A stretch of 58,440 nt of DNA from DAOTXN01 sp034435435 (GCA_034435435.1 DAOTXN010000035.1:1-58440), one strand, 5' to 3'; numbered from the stretch's first letter, positions 44,339 to 53,515 are shown. Numbers and translations: made by a program. Notes: generated by a model not told the origin, from the letters alone.

Positions 44339-44836
44339 TCATTGCCCCCGGCTGCGCGCCGTCTCGACCCGCCAGACCAGCGTGATGCTATCGCTGCCGA
44401 CCGTCACCGTTTGCAGCGTGCTGTTGGGGCGGCGCTGACCAACTTGCTCCAGGCGGTTGGCGATGCGCTCGTTCCACTTGTCGATCCGCGCCTGCTCAAA
44501 AGCTCGCCCGTCGAGCTGCGCGTCCGACACGGTCGCGCTCAAGTGGCCTTCACTCACACCCAGATCCAGCCGGAAGGTCAGCGTATCGGTCCTGTTGCCG
44601 CCTACCCGGTCGCGTTGGGCGCTCACCGCGATGTATCCGTCGCGCAGGTCCACCACCATATCGTGTATCAGTGGATCGGCGATGGCCGCTTCAATCTCGG
44701 TTTGCAAGTCGGCCTCTGTCATGCTCGATTCGACGGTCAGCGAACCATCGGGGTTACGTTCGACCCGGACGCTGCACGCGCTGATCGCCAGGACGATGAG
44801 CAGTCCGCACACAGTCATCAATTGTTTGTTCTTCAT
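44339..44836 (-). CDS. Lipoprotein of unknown function
   Basis: 165 residues. Type II signal peptide MKNKQLMTVCGLLIVLAISAC with lipobox ISAC; the mature protein begins with Cys and is anchored to the membrane outer face. It has a DGYIAVSAQ...DTLTFRLDLGV region without a motif I know. ATG 44836 with AGGAGGTACGC is preferred to upstream starts. It is divergent from the NarL-type kinase gene. Confidence 0.75.
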   Translation of the reverse strand: MKNKQLMTVCGLLIVLAISACSVRVERNPDGSLTVESSMTEADLQTEIEAAIADPLIHDMVVDLRDGYIAVSAQRDRVGGNRTDTLTFRLDLGVSEGHLSATVSDAQLDGRAFEQARIDKWNERIANRLEQVGQRRPNSTLQTVTVGSDSITLVWRVETARSRGQ

Positions 44837-44984
44837 TTTGCGTACCTCCTGAATCTTTTTTGGATGTGCACTCATTGTAGCTGAATTGAGGCTGGCAGCC
44901 CAGTCAACGCTGTCACGACCGAGGCTGAACCGCTTCATTTCATCCCGTGACAGACGTCATATCCCGCAATGACGGCGCTCACTG

Positions 44985-45012
44985 TTGCGTCAGGACCGGG
45001 TCTTGCTATAAT
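44985..45012 (+). promoter_or_regulatory. Promoter of the NarL-type kinase, implying a leaderless mRNA
   Basis: TTGCGT (44985-44990), 16-nt spacer, TATAAT (45007-45012), with extended TGC before it. The gene's ATG (45019) begins 6 nt later. Confidence 0.65.
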
Positions 45013-45018
45013 GGGGAT

Positions 45019-46260
45019 ATGAAACGTCCTTCCCTCGAACCGGGCCTACTGCAAGTTTTCCGCCTCGTCGTCGCTGTGCGACTGGGCGTCCTCGTGTTGA
45101 TGCAGTACTCCCAATGGCTCCGGCCGGCGCAGCGCCCCTTGCGTTTCCCACTGCCGGGAATCATCGAAACGACCTTGTTGCTGGGCTATCTCTCGTGGGC
45201 GTGGCTGTGCGAGCGTCTGGACCGGCTCTATTTGCCGCTGGCTCTGTTGGTCGCCTCGACCGCTCCGATAATGGAACATAACCTGTCTATCATCTTGCGC
45301 CTGCGGGCCGGCGTGGGGCGGTTGGCGCTCAATACCGATGCGTGGCAACTGTTTCTGGTGCTGTTCATCCCCCTGGTCTTGATCAGTTGGCAATACCATT
45401 TCAAGGCGGTACTGGTCTTTTGCGTCGGCACCGCCGCGTTCGAGCTGGCATTGGCCGTCCCACTGACCCTGGCCGGAGGGCTGCGCTGGGTGAGCGTTTT
45501 GAGCCTGGTGTTTGTGCGCACGACGCTGTTCACACTGGTGGGTTACCTGGTGGTGCGACTGATGGCCGTTCAGCGCGCCCAACACGAGGCGTTGGCTCGG
45601 GCCAACGTCCAACTGGCGCGCTATGCCACGATGCTAGAGCAACTCGCCGTCAGCCGCGAACGCAACCGTCTGGCGCGAGAGCTACACGACACCCTGGCCC
45701 ACACCTTGAGCGGGGTGGCGGTGCAGCTAGAGGCCGCCAGCGCCCTGTGGGATAGCGACGCCGTGGCTGCCCGGTCGATGCTGGAACAATCGCTCCAGGC
45801 CACTCGCACGGGCCTGCAAGAGTCCCGGCGCGCCATCCAGGCGTTGCGCGCCGCGCCGTTGGAAGACCTTGGGCTGGCGCTGGCGGTGCGCCAGTTGGCC
45901 GAGTCGGCCGCGGCGCGGGCTGGCTTGGAGCTGGACTTTCGCGGGCCAGATCAGGTGAACGGCCTGGCAGCGGAGGTGGAACAGGGTGTGTACCGCATCG
46001 CAGACGAAGCGCTGCTCAACGTGGCCCGCCACGCCGACGCCCGTCGCCTGAGCGTGCGGCTGAACCCCACCCCGGCCCGGCTCACATTGATCATTGCCGA
46101 CGACGGGCGTGGTTTTGATCCGCATAGCGTTCCGCCCGCCGCTCACTATGGTTTGAAAGGCATGCGCGAGCGGGCCGAGATGATGGGCGGCGCGTTAGAG
46201 ATCGCCAGTCGTCCCGGTCACGGGACTACGGTCCGGCTAACAGTGGAGCGAGGCCCATGA
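45019..46260 (+). CDS. NarL-class (HisKA_3) sensor histidine kinase
   Basis: 413 residues. Five or six N-terminal membrane helices (to about residue 175), HisKA_3 phospho-acceptor in RNRLARELHDTLAHTLSG, and HATPase (IADEALLNVARHADA ... IIADDGRGF ... HYGLKGMRERAEMMGG). ATG 45019 is 6 nt after a TATAAT, so leaderless; the frame extends 24 codons upstream into the promoter. It overlaps the response regulator start (ATGA), making a standard two-component operon. Confidence 0.9.
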   Translation: MKRPSLEPGLLQVFRLVVAVRLGVLVLMQYSQWLRPAQRPLRFPLPGIIETTLLLGYLSWAWLCERLDRLYLPLALLVASTAPIMEHNLSIILRLRAGVGRLALNTDAWQLFLVLFIPLVLISWQYHFKAVLVFCVGTAAFELALAVPLTLAGGLRWVSVLSLVFVRTTLFTLVGYLVVRLMAVQRAQHEALARANVQLARYATMLEQLAVSRERNRLARELHDTLAHTLSGVAVQLEAASALWDSDAVAARSMLEQSLQATRTGLQESRRAIQALRAAPLEDLGLALAVRQLAESAAARAGLELDFRGPDQVNGLAAEVEQGVYRIADEALLNVARHADARRLSVRLNPTPARLTLIIADDGRGFDPHSVPPAAHYGLKGMRERAEMMGGALEIASRPGHGTTVRLTVERGP

Positions 46261-46913
46261 TTCGGGTGTTGATTTGCGACGACCAGGACGTGGTCCGCGA
46301 GGGGTTGCGGGCCATCTTGAGCACCGTCCCAGAGATCGAGGTGGTCGGCCAGGCTAGAGACGGGGCCGAAGCGCTGGAGCAGGTTCCTCACGTGCGGCCC
46401 GATGTGGTGTTGATGGATTTGAAAATGCCGGGGATGAGCGGTATTCAAGCCACCCGCGCCATTCGTGACCGCTACCCAGGCGTGCGCGTGCTGGTGCTGA
46501 CGACTTTTGACGGCGACGAGTGGGTCTTTGACGCGATTCGGGGCGGCGCGGCGGGCTATTTGCTCAAAGATACGCCTCGCGCCGGCTTGATCCAGGCCAT
46601 CAAAGACACAGCAGCGGGCAAGACGCCGGTAGACCCGGCGGTAGCCGGCAAGCTATTCGCCCAGGTGACACGGGCCGCCCCGCCGCCCCCCACAGCGGCC
46701 GCCCAGGCGCTGAGCCAGCGCGAAAAGGACGTGCTGCGCCTGCTGGCGCGTGGTCTCAGCAACGCCGACATTGCCGGGCGGCTTTACCTTTCGGAAGGTA
46801 CAGTGCGCAATTACGTCAGCGCCATCCTGTCCAAACTGGAAGTATCCGACCGCACCCAGGCCGCCGTGCTGGCCCTGCGCCACGGCCTGATAGAGCCAGA
46901 GAGTGAGGCATGA
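46257..46913 (+). CDS. NarL/FixJ-family response regulator
   Basis: 218 residues. Receiver with D9/D10-type acidic pair (ICDDQD), phospho-acceptor in VVLMDLKMPGMSG and K in YLLKDT. LuxR-type HTH (LSQREKDVLRLLARGLSNADIAGRL) at the C-terminus. It overlaps the kinase's stop and is its cognate regulator. Confidence 0.93.
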   Translation: MIRVLICDDQDVVREGLRAILSTVPEIEVVGQARDGAEALEQVPHVRPDVVLMDLKMPGMSGIQATRAIRDRYPGVRVLVLTTFDGDEWVFDAIRGGAAGYLLKDTPRAGLIQAIKDTAAGKTPVDPAVAGKLFAQVTRAAPPPPTAAAQALSQREKDVLRLLARGLSNADIAGRLYLSEGTVRNYVSAILSKLEVSDRTQAAVLALRHGLIEPESEA

Positions 46914-46926
46914 GGAGTGAAAAGTG

Positions 46927-47934
46927 ATGGAAATTATACCCGTTTTGAGCACGATTCGTTTTAACGACCAACAGTTGGGATCGCTCCGAACCGTATCATC
47001 CCGCCTGCGCATTATGCAACATACCACCCGGAACGCAGACGAGATCCCCTCGGACATCTGGGCCTATACCGAGGTGCTGTATACCTTTCAAACCCTGCCT
47101 GCGCCAGGGCAGGCGCCCCGTCTGCGTTGGGTGCAACTGCACAGCGCCGGGGCCGACCACGCCCTAGGCCATCCGGCGCTAGACGGCGTAATCCTCACCA
47201 CCACCAGCGGCATCCACGCCGTCAATATCGGCGAGTACGTGCTGGCGCTGATGCTGGCCTGGGCGCATCGCTTGCCCGCGCTTTTTGATCACCAGCGTCG
47301 AGCCGAGTGGCCGCAGGGCCGTTGGGATCTGTTTGTTCCCCAGGAGTTGCGCGGGGCCAGCGTGGGCATCGTCGGCTATGGCAGCATCGGGCGCCAGGTG
47401 GGGCGCTTGGCGCACGCTTTTGGCATGCGCGTGTTGGCCGTGCAGCGCGGCGCCGACCGCACCGACCGTGGATACGTCGTCCCCGGCGTGGGCGACCCCG
47501 CAGGCATCATCCCGGAGCGCTTTTATCGGCCCGCCGAGCTGCGCGAGATGCTGGCTGAGTGCGATTACGTGGTGCTGGCTGTGCCGCTCACCGCCGCCAC
47601 GCGCCACCTGATCGGCGCGGACGAGTTGCGGGCCATGAAACCCACCGCTTTTTTGATCAACGTTGCCCGGGGTGACGTGGTGGATCAGGCAGGGCTGATT
47701 CGGGCGCTGCAAGAGGGCTGGATTGGCGGCGCCGGTCTCGACGTCTTTGCCCAGGAGCCGCTGCCGGCCGACAGCTCACTGTGGCGTATGGAAAACGTCA
47801 TCCTGACCCCGCACATCGCGGGGTTCACGCCCCACTATGACGACCGCGCCGCCGACCTATTCGCCGAGAACCTGCGCCGCTACTTGGCAGGAGAACCCCT
47901 GCTCAATCGAGCAGATGTCCAACGGGGATACTGA
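46927..47934 (+). CDS. D-isomer-specific 2-hydroxyacid dehydrogenase
   Basis: 335 residues. NAD-binding GYGSIGRQVG, catalytic Arg in NVARGD, Glu in AQEPLP and His in TPHIAGF, the three-residue signature of the family. Reduces a 2-oxoacid or glyoxylate-type substrate with NAD(P)H; the substrate cannot be told from sequence. GTG 46924 is an alternative start; ATG 46927 is preferred after GAGGAGTGA. It follows the response regulator by 13 nt and may be regulated with it. Confidence 0.85.
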   Translation: MEIIPVLSTIRFNDQQLGSLRTVSSRLRIMQHTTRNADEIPSDIWAYTEVLYTFQTLPAPGQAPRLRWVQLHSAGADHALGHPALDGVILTTTSGIHAVNIGEYVLALMLAWAHRLPALFDHQRRAEWPQGRWDLFVPQELRGASVGIVGYGSIGRQVGRLAHAFGMRVLAVQRGADRTDRGYVVPGVGDPAGIIPERFYRPAELREMLAECDYVVLAVPLTAATRHLIGADELRAMKPTAFLINVARGDVVDQAGLIRALQEGWIGGAGLDVFAQEPLPADSSLWRMENVILTPHIAGFTPHYDDRAADLFAENLRRYLAGEPLLNRADVQRGY

Positions 47935-47960
47935 CTGCCGCGGAAAGGGGGTGAGAGACG

Positions 47961-48899
47961 ATGAACAGAATGTGGAAGCTAGTCGCCTTGCTTCTATTGA
48001 CTGGCGTGCTGAGTGTCTGGCCCAAGTATCTGGCGGCCAACGACGCATCGCCTGACGAGGACACTTTTGTTTTCCTGCCGTTGGTGCTAGGGGGATGTGT
48101 ACCCGACCGCGAGCCTGGCGATTACGTGGAAGAGATTATGTCGAGCGGGCAGACGCGCCAGTATCGCCTGCATATCCCGCCCAATTATCAACAGGACGCC
48201 CCGCTTCCGCTGGTTATCAACCTGCATGGCTACAACTCTTACGCCGAGCAGCAGGAGCGAGTGAGCGCGATGCCTGAAAAGGCCGACCAGTCCGGTTTCA
48301 TCGCTGTGCATCCCGAGGCTCTGGGCGACCCTCAGACCTGGCACTTCGGCCCTGAAGCCGAGGCGACGGCCGACGTGACCTTTATCCGCGACCTGATCAT
48401 TCATTTGCAAGACCAACTGTGCATTGACCCGGCTCGCATCTACGTCACAGGTATGTCCAACGGCGCGCAGATGACCCACCGGCTGGGTTGTGACCTGTCG
48501 GATTTGGTCGCGGCCATCGCCCCGGTGGCCGGGGGCTATCTCCGTACCCAGGCATGCAACGCCGTGCGTCCCCTGCCCGTGGTTGGCTTTCACGGCACAG
48601 AGGACAACCTGCTTCCGTATGAAGGCAGCCCGCTCTTTCTGCCCGTGCGCGATTGGGCAGCGGCCTGGGCGACGCGCAACGGCTGCAATCCCACACCCAC
48701 GGTCACGTTCCAAAACGGAGACGTCACCGGCGAGACGTGGAGCAACTGTCAGGACAATGCAGAGGTAACGCTATACACCGTCGAGGGCGGGGGCCATAGC
48801 TGGCCGGGGTCCGAGGTTATGCCGCCCGACATCACCACACAAGACATTGATGCCACCGACGCCATGTGGGATTTTTTTCAAGCCCATCCAATGCCGTAA
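47961..48899 (+). CDS. Secreted polyhydroxybutyrate depolymerase-like esterase
   Basis: 312 residues. Signal peptide to about 25, then an alpha/beta-hydrolase of the LpqC/PHB depolymerase type: oxyanion INLHGY, nucleophile TGMSNGA, Asp in HGTEDNL, His in GGGHSWPG. Acts on esters outside the cytoplasm (polyester, feruloyl or other). GGGGGTGAG upstream of ATG. Followed closely by the thioesterase. Confidence 0.8.
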   Translation: MNRMWKLVALLLLTGVLSVWPKYLAANDASPDEDTFVFLPLVLGGCVPDREPGDYVEEIMSSGQTRQYRLHIPPNYQQDAPLPLVINLHGYNSYAEQQERVSAMPEKADQSGFIAVHPEALGDPQTWHFGPEAEATADVTFIRDLIIHLQDQLCIDPARIYVTGMSNGAQMTHRLGCDLSDLVAAIAPVAGGYLRTQACNAVRPLPVVGFHGTEDNLLPYEGSPLFLPVRDWAAAWATRNGCNPTPTVTFQNGDVTGETWSNCQDNAEVTLYTVEGGGHSWPGSEVMPPDITTQDIDATDAMWDFFQAHPMP

Positions 48900-48911
48900 A
48901 AAGGAGAGGAA

Positions 48912-49400
48912 ATGCTAGAGGACATTGTAGCTCAATGTCACGTGCTGATTGACAGTATGACTGTGGAACAACTGACCGTGGCGCTGGCAGCGCTGCGACG
49001 GGTCGGGCAGGGACGCGGCGCACAGGGCGGGTCGTTGGGCCGGCTGCTGGGCGTAGAGTTTACCGATTGCACACAGGGTCGCTGCACCTGCAGCGCCGAA
49101 ATCGGCGAGCACGTATGGAACCCGCATCAGGCAGCCCACGGCGCATTCGTTTACGCACTGGTGGACTATGCCATGGGCGGCGCGGTGGCGTCGCTGCTGA
49201 CCGACGCCCAGTCGCGCCCCGTCACCCTCGACATCCAGATGCGTTATCACCGACCGGCCCGCCGCGGACGCCTGACCGCTTCGGCCCACGTCGTCCAGCA
49301 GGGCGAGCAAATCGTCACACTGACCGGCCAGGTGCAGAATGAGACCGAGGAACTCGTCGCCACCGCCACAGGCGCCTATTTCGTAAAACGCGAAACGTGA
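48912..49400 (+). CDS. PaaI-type hotdog thioesterase
   Basis: 162 residues, a single hotdog domain: NPHQAAHGAFVYALVDYAMG and YHRPARRG. Hydrolyses acyl-CoA or phenylacetyl-CoA-type thioesters as a tetramer. AGGAGAGG precedes the ATG. The C-terminal codons KRET and the stop lie in a repeat; normal family members end earlier or differently. Confidence 0.85.
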   Translation: MLEDIVAQCHVLIDSMTVEQLTVALAALRRVGQGRGAQGGSLGRLLGVEFTDCTQGRCTCSAEIGEHVWNPHQAAHGAFVYALVDYAMGGAVASLLTDAQSRPVTLDIQMRYHRPARRGRLTASAHVVQQGEQIVTLTGQVQNETEELVATATGAYFVKRET

Positions 49401-49402
49401 AA

Positions 49403-49446
49403 CGTGCTGCGTGATGCGTATAGCACATTACGCAACACGCAGCACG
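49403..49446. repeat. Palindromic repeat preceding the helicase start
   Basis: Arms 49403-49419 and 49430-49446 are complementary over 17 positions with one mismatch, loop 10 nt, with GCAACACGCAAC after them. It fills the space between the thioesterase stop and the helicase ATG, and no ribosome binding site is visible there. Confidence 0.65.
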
Positions 49447-49462
49447 CAACACGCAACATGCC

Positions 49463-52024
49463 ATGACCCTATCCGACCTGCTCACCCAACTCCGCTCCTC
49501 TCCCCAATTCATGCGCAACGTCACGGCCTGGGAGCGCTTGCCGGCCCGCCCGGCGCGTTACACCCCCTGGCCCACCGGTCTCGACTCGCGCCTGGTGGAG
49601 GCCGCCCGCGCCCAGGGCATCGAGCAGCTCTTCACGCACCAGGCTCAGGCGGTCGAGGCGGCGTTGCGAGGGGAGAACGTCGTCGTCGTCACCGGCACGG
49701 CCTCGGGCAAGACGCTGTGCTACAACTTGCCCGTGCTCAACACGCTGTTGCGCGAACCGTCCGCCCGCGCCCTGTATCTGTTTCCGACCAAAGCCCTGGC
49801 CCAAGACCAAGTTGCTGCTCTCGACACATTTCACGCATCACGTTTCACGCATCACGCCACCTACGACGGCGACACTCCCAAATCGCAACGCTCGGCGGTC
49901 CGCCGTCAGGCTCGCCTGCTCATCACCAACCCCGACATGCTGCACACCGGCATTCTGCCCCATCACACCCGCTGGGCCGACCTGTTTGGAAACCTGAGCT
50001 TCGTCGTCATTGACGAGATGCACAGCTACCGGGGCGTTTTCGGCAGCCACCTGGCGAATCTGTTGCGGCGGCTGCGCCGCGTGTGCGCCTTTTACGGCGC
50101 GTCGCCGCGCTTCCTGCTGACCTCGGCCACCATCGCCAACCCGGCCGAGCTGGCCGAGCGGCTCATCGAAGCGCCGGTGACGCTGGTTGGCGACGACGGC
50201 GCGCCATCCGGCGAAAAACATTTCATTTTCTACAACCCACCCATCGTAGATGCGGCGCTCGGGATTCGGCGCAGCGCCACGCTGGAGGCGCGCGACATCG
50301 CGGCTCGCTTTCTCGCCGCCGACGTGCAGACGATTCTTTTCGCCCGCGCCCGGCTCACCGTCGAAGTGCTGCTAGGCTATCTGCGCGACGAAGCTGCCAT
50401 CGCCGGGATCGACCCGACCCGCGTGCGCGGCTATCGGGGCGGTTATTTGCCGCTGGAACGGCGCGAAATCGAAACCGGGCTGCGCGAGGGCCTGGTGCGG
50501 GCGGTCGTCGCCACCAACGCGCTGGAATTGGGCGTAGACATCGGCCAGCTCTCGGCGTGCGTGATGGCCGGTTATCCGGGCACGATTGCCAGTACGTGGC
50601 AACAGGTGGGCCGGGCCGGGCGGCGGGCGGGCGAGTCGGCGGCGATTTTGATCGCCAGCGCCGCGCCGCTGGATCAGTTCATGGTGCGCCACCCAGAATA
50701 TTTTTTCGGGCGCTCGCCGGAGCGCGGGTTGATCCAGCCGGACAACCTGGTGATTCTACTGGACCATCTGCGCTGCGCCGCTTTTGAATTGCCCTTTGAG
50801 CCGGGCGAAGGATTCGGCAGATTCTCTGATGCGCCTGCGCTGCTCGATTATCTGGCCCAAGAGACCCAAGAGTTGCATCGCTCAAACGGCAGCTACCGTT
50901 GGGTCGGCGATGGCTATCCGGCGGCGGAGATCAGCCTGCGCAGCAGCGGCCCGGACAACGTGTTGGTCATTGACTATACCAACGGCGCAGGTGTGGTTAT
51001 TGGCCAGGTGGACCGGCCCAGCGCGCCGTCCATGGTCCACGATGGCGCGATTTATCTACATGAGGGACAACCCTATCTGGTCGAACGACTGGACTGGGAG
51101 CAAGGTCAGGCCGCCGTCCGCCAGACCGACGTGGATTATTACACCGAGGCCAGCGCCAGCCAGCAAGTGGAAGTGTTGGAAGAGTACGAACGAACCGAAC
51201 CTCCAACATCCAATCCCCAATCCAAAATCCCCAATCCCCAATCCAAAATCCCTAATACCGCCTACGGTGAAATACAGGTGACATCTCAGGTCGTCGGCTA
51301 TCGCCGGATCAAGCGCTACACGCACGAGACGCTGGGTTGGGGCGACGTGGACCTGCCGGAGCAGAAAATCCTCACCAGCGGAGCGTGGCTGTGGGTGGGC
51401 GGGGAGACGCTGGAGCGATTGTACGCCGAAGGAGTGTTGCCGACTCCCATTGATTATGGTCCCAACTGGCCGGCGCAGCGCGACGCCGCCCGCCGGCGCG
51501 ACGGCTATCGCTGCCGGACCTGCGCCGCCCCTGAGCGCGAGAATCGCCAGCACGACGTGCACCACGTGCGACCCTTTCGCGAGTTCGGCTACGCACCGGG
51601 CGAAAACGACGCCCATTTGCTGGCGAATGCTCTGGACAACTTGATGACGTTGTGCTCGCGCTGCCACCACCGCGCCGAAACCGCGCAGCGCGTGCGCGGG
51701 GCGTTGAGCGGGCTGGCGCACACCCTGGGGCAACTGGCCCCCCTGTACCTGATGTGCGACCCGCGCGATTTGGGCAGCGCCGTCGAATCGCGCTCGGCGC
51801 ACACGGGCGGCCCCACCATCACGATGTACGACCGCGCGCCCGGCGGCGTCGGGTTGAGCGTCGAATTGTACGACCTTTTTGGAGAGTTGCTGCGGGCGGC
51901 TCACGAGCTGATCGCGGGCTGCGGCTGTGAGAGCGGCTGCCCCAGTTGCGTCGGGCCGACGGAGGGCATGGCTCCGGATGCCAAAGCCAAGACGCTGCGG
52001 CTGATTGAGGTGCTGTTGAACTAA
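49463..52024 (+). CDS. MrfA/YprA-like DEAD helicase with an inserted HNH domain
   Basis: 853 residues. Helicase motifs: VVTGTASGKTLCYN, VVIDEMHSY, LLTSATIA, and C-domain ATNALELGVDIG and QQVGRAGRRAG. Residues about 675-740 hold an HNH-type segment (CRTC...VHHVRPF...CSRCHH), directly before the DUF1998 region (SGLAHTLGQLAPLYLMC) that ends in CGCESGCPSC, the MrfA metal site. MrfA-type proteins act in DNA repair or defence. Two repeat tracts lie in frame: 49829-49856 and 51215-51256. No ribosome binding site is seen before ATG. Confidence 0.85.
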   Translation: MTLSDLLTQLRSSPQFMRNVTAWERLPARPARYTPWPTGLDSRLVEAARAQGIEQLFTHQAQAVEAALRGENVVVVTGTASGKTLCYNLPVLNTLLREPSARALYLFPTKALAQDQVAALDTFHASRFTHHATYDGDTPKSQRSAVRRQARLLITNPDMLHTGILPHHTRWADLFGNLSFVVIDEMHSYRGVFGSHLANLLRRLRRVCAFYGASPRFLLTSATIANPAELAERLIEAPVTLVGDDGAPSGEKHFIFYNPPIVDAALGIRRSATLEARDIAARFLAADVQTILFARARLTVEVLLGYLRDEAAIAGIDPTRVRGYRGGYLPLERREIETGLREGLVRAVVATNALELGVDIGQLSACVMAGYPGTIASTWQQVGRAGRRAGESAAILIASAAPLDQFMVRHPEYFFGRSPERGLIQPDNLVILLDHLRCAAFELPFEPGEGFGRFSDAPALLDYLAQETQELHRSNGSYRWVGDGYPAAEISLRSSGPDNVLVIDYTNGAGVVIGQVDRPSAPSMVHDGAIYLHEGQPYLVERLDWEQGQAAVRQTDVDYYTEASASQQVEVLEEYERTEPPTSNPQSKIPNPQSKIPNTAYGEIQVTSQVVGYRRIKRYTHETLGWGDVDLPEQKILTSGAWLWVGGETLERLYAEGVLPTPIDYGPNWPAQRDAARRRDGYRCRTCAAPERENRQHDVHHVRPFREFGYAPGENDAHLLANALDNLMTLCSRCHHRAETAQRVRGALSGLAHTLGQLAPLYLMCDPRDLGSAVESRSAHTGGPTITMYDRAPGGVGLSVELYDLFGELLRAAHELIAGCGCESGCPSCVGPTEGMAPDAKAKTLRLIEVLLN
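49829..49856 (+). repeat. 14-bp tandem repeat inside the helicase gene
   Basis: TTTCACGCATCACG occurs twice in perfect tandem. It encodes FHASRFTHHA (residues 123-132), between motif Ia (FPTKALAQDQ) and the YDGDTP motif, a normally variable loop. The sequence is of the same flavour as the palindrome at 49403. Confidence 0.75.
51215..51256 (+). repeat. Six-unit heptamer repeat inside the helicase gene
   Basis: Units CCCCAAT, CCAAAAT, CCCCAAT, CCCCAAT, CCAAAAT, CCCTAAT. 42 bp, a multiple of both 7 and 3, adding a low-complexity NPQSKIP linker to the protein. The unit resembles the short tandem STRR1 repeats (CCCCAGT-type) of cyanobacteria. Confidence 0.75.
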
Positions 52025-52027
52025 AAA

Positions 52028-52059
52028 GGTACCCACCAGGGGGGGACCTGGTGGGTACC
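52028..52059. terminator. Perfect 13-bp hairpin after the helicase gene
   Basis: GGTACCCACCAGG (52028-52040), loop GGGGGA, exact complement (52047-52059). It directly follows the TAA. No T-run, so perhaps a REP-like or bidirectional element. A further TGATTGAG/CTCAATCA pair (52085-52122) lies downstream, in a 216-nt spacer that holds nothing else I can assign. Confidence 0.6.
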
Positions 52060-52240
52060 ACAGCCAAGGAAAGGAGGAGAGGTGTGATTGAGATGATGGG
52101 GCCCAAGGGGACCCCTCAATCAGGCACCTATCTGATCCCTAGTTTACTCAGATTAGCTCTCGCTCAAAAGTGCATTTCGTCACCAGTTTAATGTGACAGG
52201 TATCCCTTTCGGCGCGGCGCGTCATAGATACACATCTGGT

Positions 52241-53515
52241 TCAATCACATTTCCGAAAGAACATCACGTATTCGTCACGCATCGAATTCCGAATACCCTG
52301 AATGGGACGAACCATATTCCAAAACAGATCAAACCCAACCTCTTTGCCAAAACGGGCGAATTTTTCTTCGTGTCGTATACCACCGGTTTGTTTCTCGTTA
52401 GAGCCAATCACTACTACACAACAACGACCTGGCTTGAGCACTCGCGCCATTTCGTGAAAGATTGTCCGCATATCTTCAAAGTATTGCTTCACGCGGGATT
52501 TCACTGATTCTCCGCCGCTCAAGCCAACCATTGTCTCCTTGAGCTCATCTGTGTTATAGCCCAAGAATTCTAGCTGAGGTCTATCGTTTTCCGCATAGTC
52601 TATGGCAAAGGAATAAGGAGGAGAAGTAACAATACCATCCATTGAATTGTCGGGTATGTCGAGTTGACGAGCATCGGCCGTTCGCGCGTCAACCCTTCCT
52701 ATCTCTAGCATCAGTTCCTCTCGGACAACCTGAAACTGTTCTATCGCGGCCAAATATCTGTCGGCAATGACCGGCAGTAGACCTTGGGCTGTCTTATTCT
52801 TGCGACGTGCGGCGTATCCCATTGCATCCAGGTAAGCCAGGAGAACGATATCTCGATATCTCTCTTGTTCCTGGCTTCCAATCACTGGCTTTACAGGCTG
52901 ATAATCGGTGTCGAAAAGACTGGGCTGTAACACGGGCTTGTGGATAACGGGCATTTCTGATAGGCCAGTTTCCATAGCCGCTCGCAGTTCCTGGATACTC
53001 ACTTGAAGGGCCTGGGTCTTGGCCCGCGTCATCAACGCGCAGAATGGACTGACATCTATACCGATAGAATGAATACCGTTGATAGCTGCCTCGATGCATA
53101 AACTCCCACTGCCGGCCATAGGGTCGAGGACTGTCTCGCCTTTTTTCACTCGAATTATGTTCAGAATACCTTTGACCAGTTGCCCGTGGAATTTCCCTCG
53201 ATAGGGAAAGAGACCGTGAGTAGCATAACCTGTTTTGAATTGATTGGCGTCGAAAAAGGTCTGTCGACGGAGTGAGCTCGTCTTATCCACCTGCAATGGA
53301 CTGCCCTGACAGACTTTGTAGTGGAAAGTTTCTTCACCATCCACATGAGAAAAAAAAGCCGACCTTTCAATCAGCCTCTCTTTGCTCTCTAATGTTCTCA
53401 TCTCTCCATAAGCCATTTCAAGCTCCCATAACTGATTGGTGTTGGGAGCTAGTTCCAACCAATCGGGAAAGATGTTTCTGACAAAACCGCCGCTGTAGAA
53501 ATGGTTGTTGCTCAT
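52241..53515 (-). CDS. Site-specific DNA methyltransferase of a restriction-modification pair
   Basis: 424 residues. SAM motif DPMAGSGS and catalytic TSPPYSF in the beta-class order. The SPPY form is usual in N4-cytosine methylases, but N6-adenine is possible. ATG 53515 with AGAGGAAG is used rather than the GTG eight codons upstream. The gene is visibly AT-richer than its neighbours, suggesting transfer. It follows the nuclease gene and protects host DNA. Confidence 0.85.
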   Translation of the reverse strand: MSNNHFYSGGFVRNIFPDWLELAPNTNQLWELEMAYGEMRTLESKERLIERSAFFSHVDGEETFHYKVCQGSPLQVDKTSSLRRQTFFDANQFKTGYATHGLFPYRGKFHGQLVKGILNIIRVKKGETVLDPMAGSGSLCIEAAINGIHSIGIDVSPFCALMTRAKTQALQVSIQELRAAMETGLSEMPVIHKPVLQPSLFDTDYQPVKPVIGSQEQERYRDIVLLAYLDAMGYAARRKNKTAQGLLPVIADRYLAAIEQFQVVREELMLEIGRVDARTADARQLDIPDNSMDGIVTSPPYSFAIDYAENDRPQLEFLGYNTDELKETMVGLSGGESVKSRVKQYFEDMRTIFHEMARVLKPGRCCVVVIGSNEKQTGGIRHEEKFARFGKEVGFDLFWNMVRPIQGIRNSMRDEYVMFFRKCD

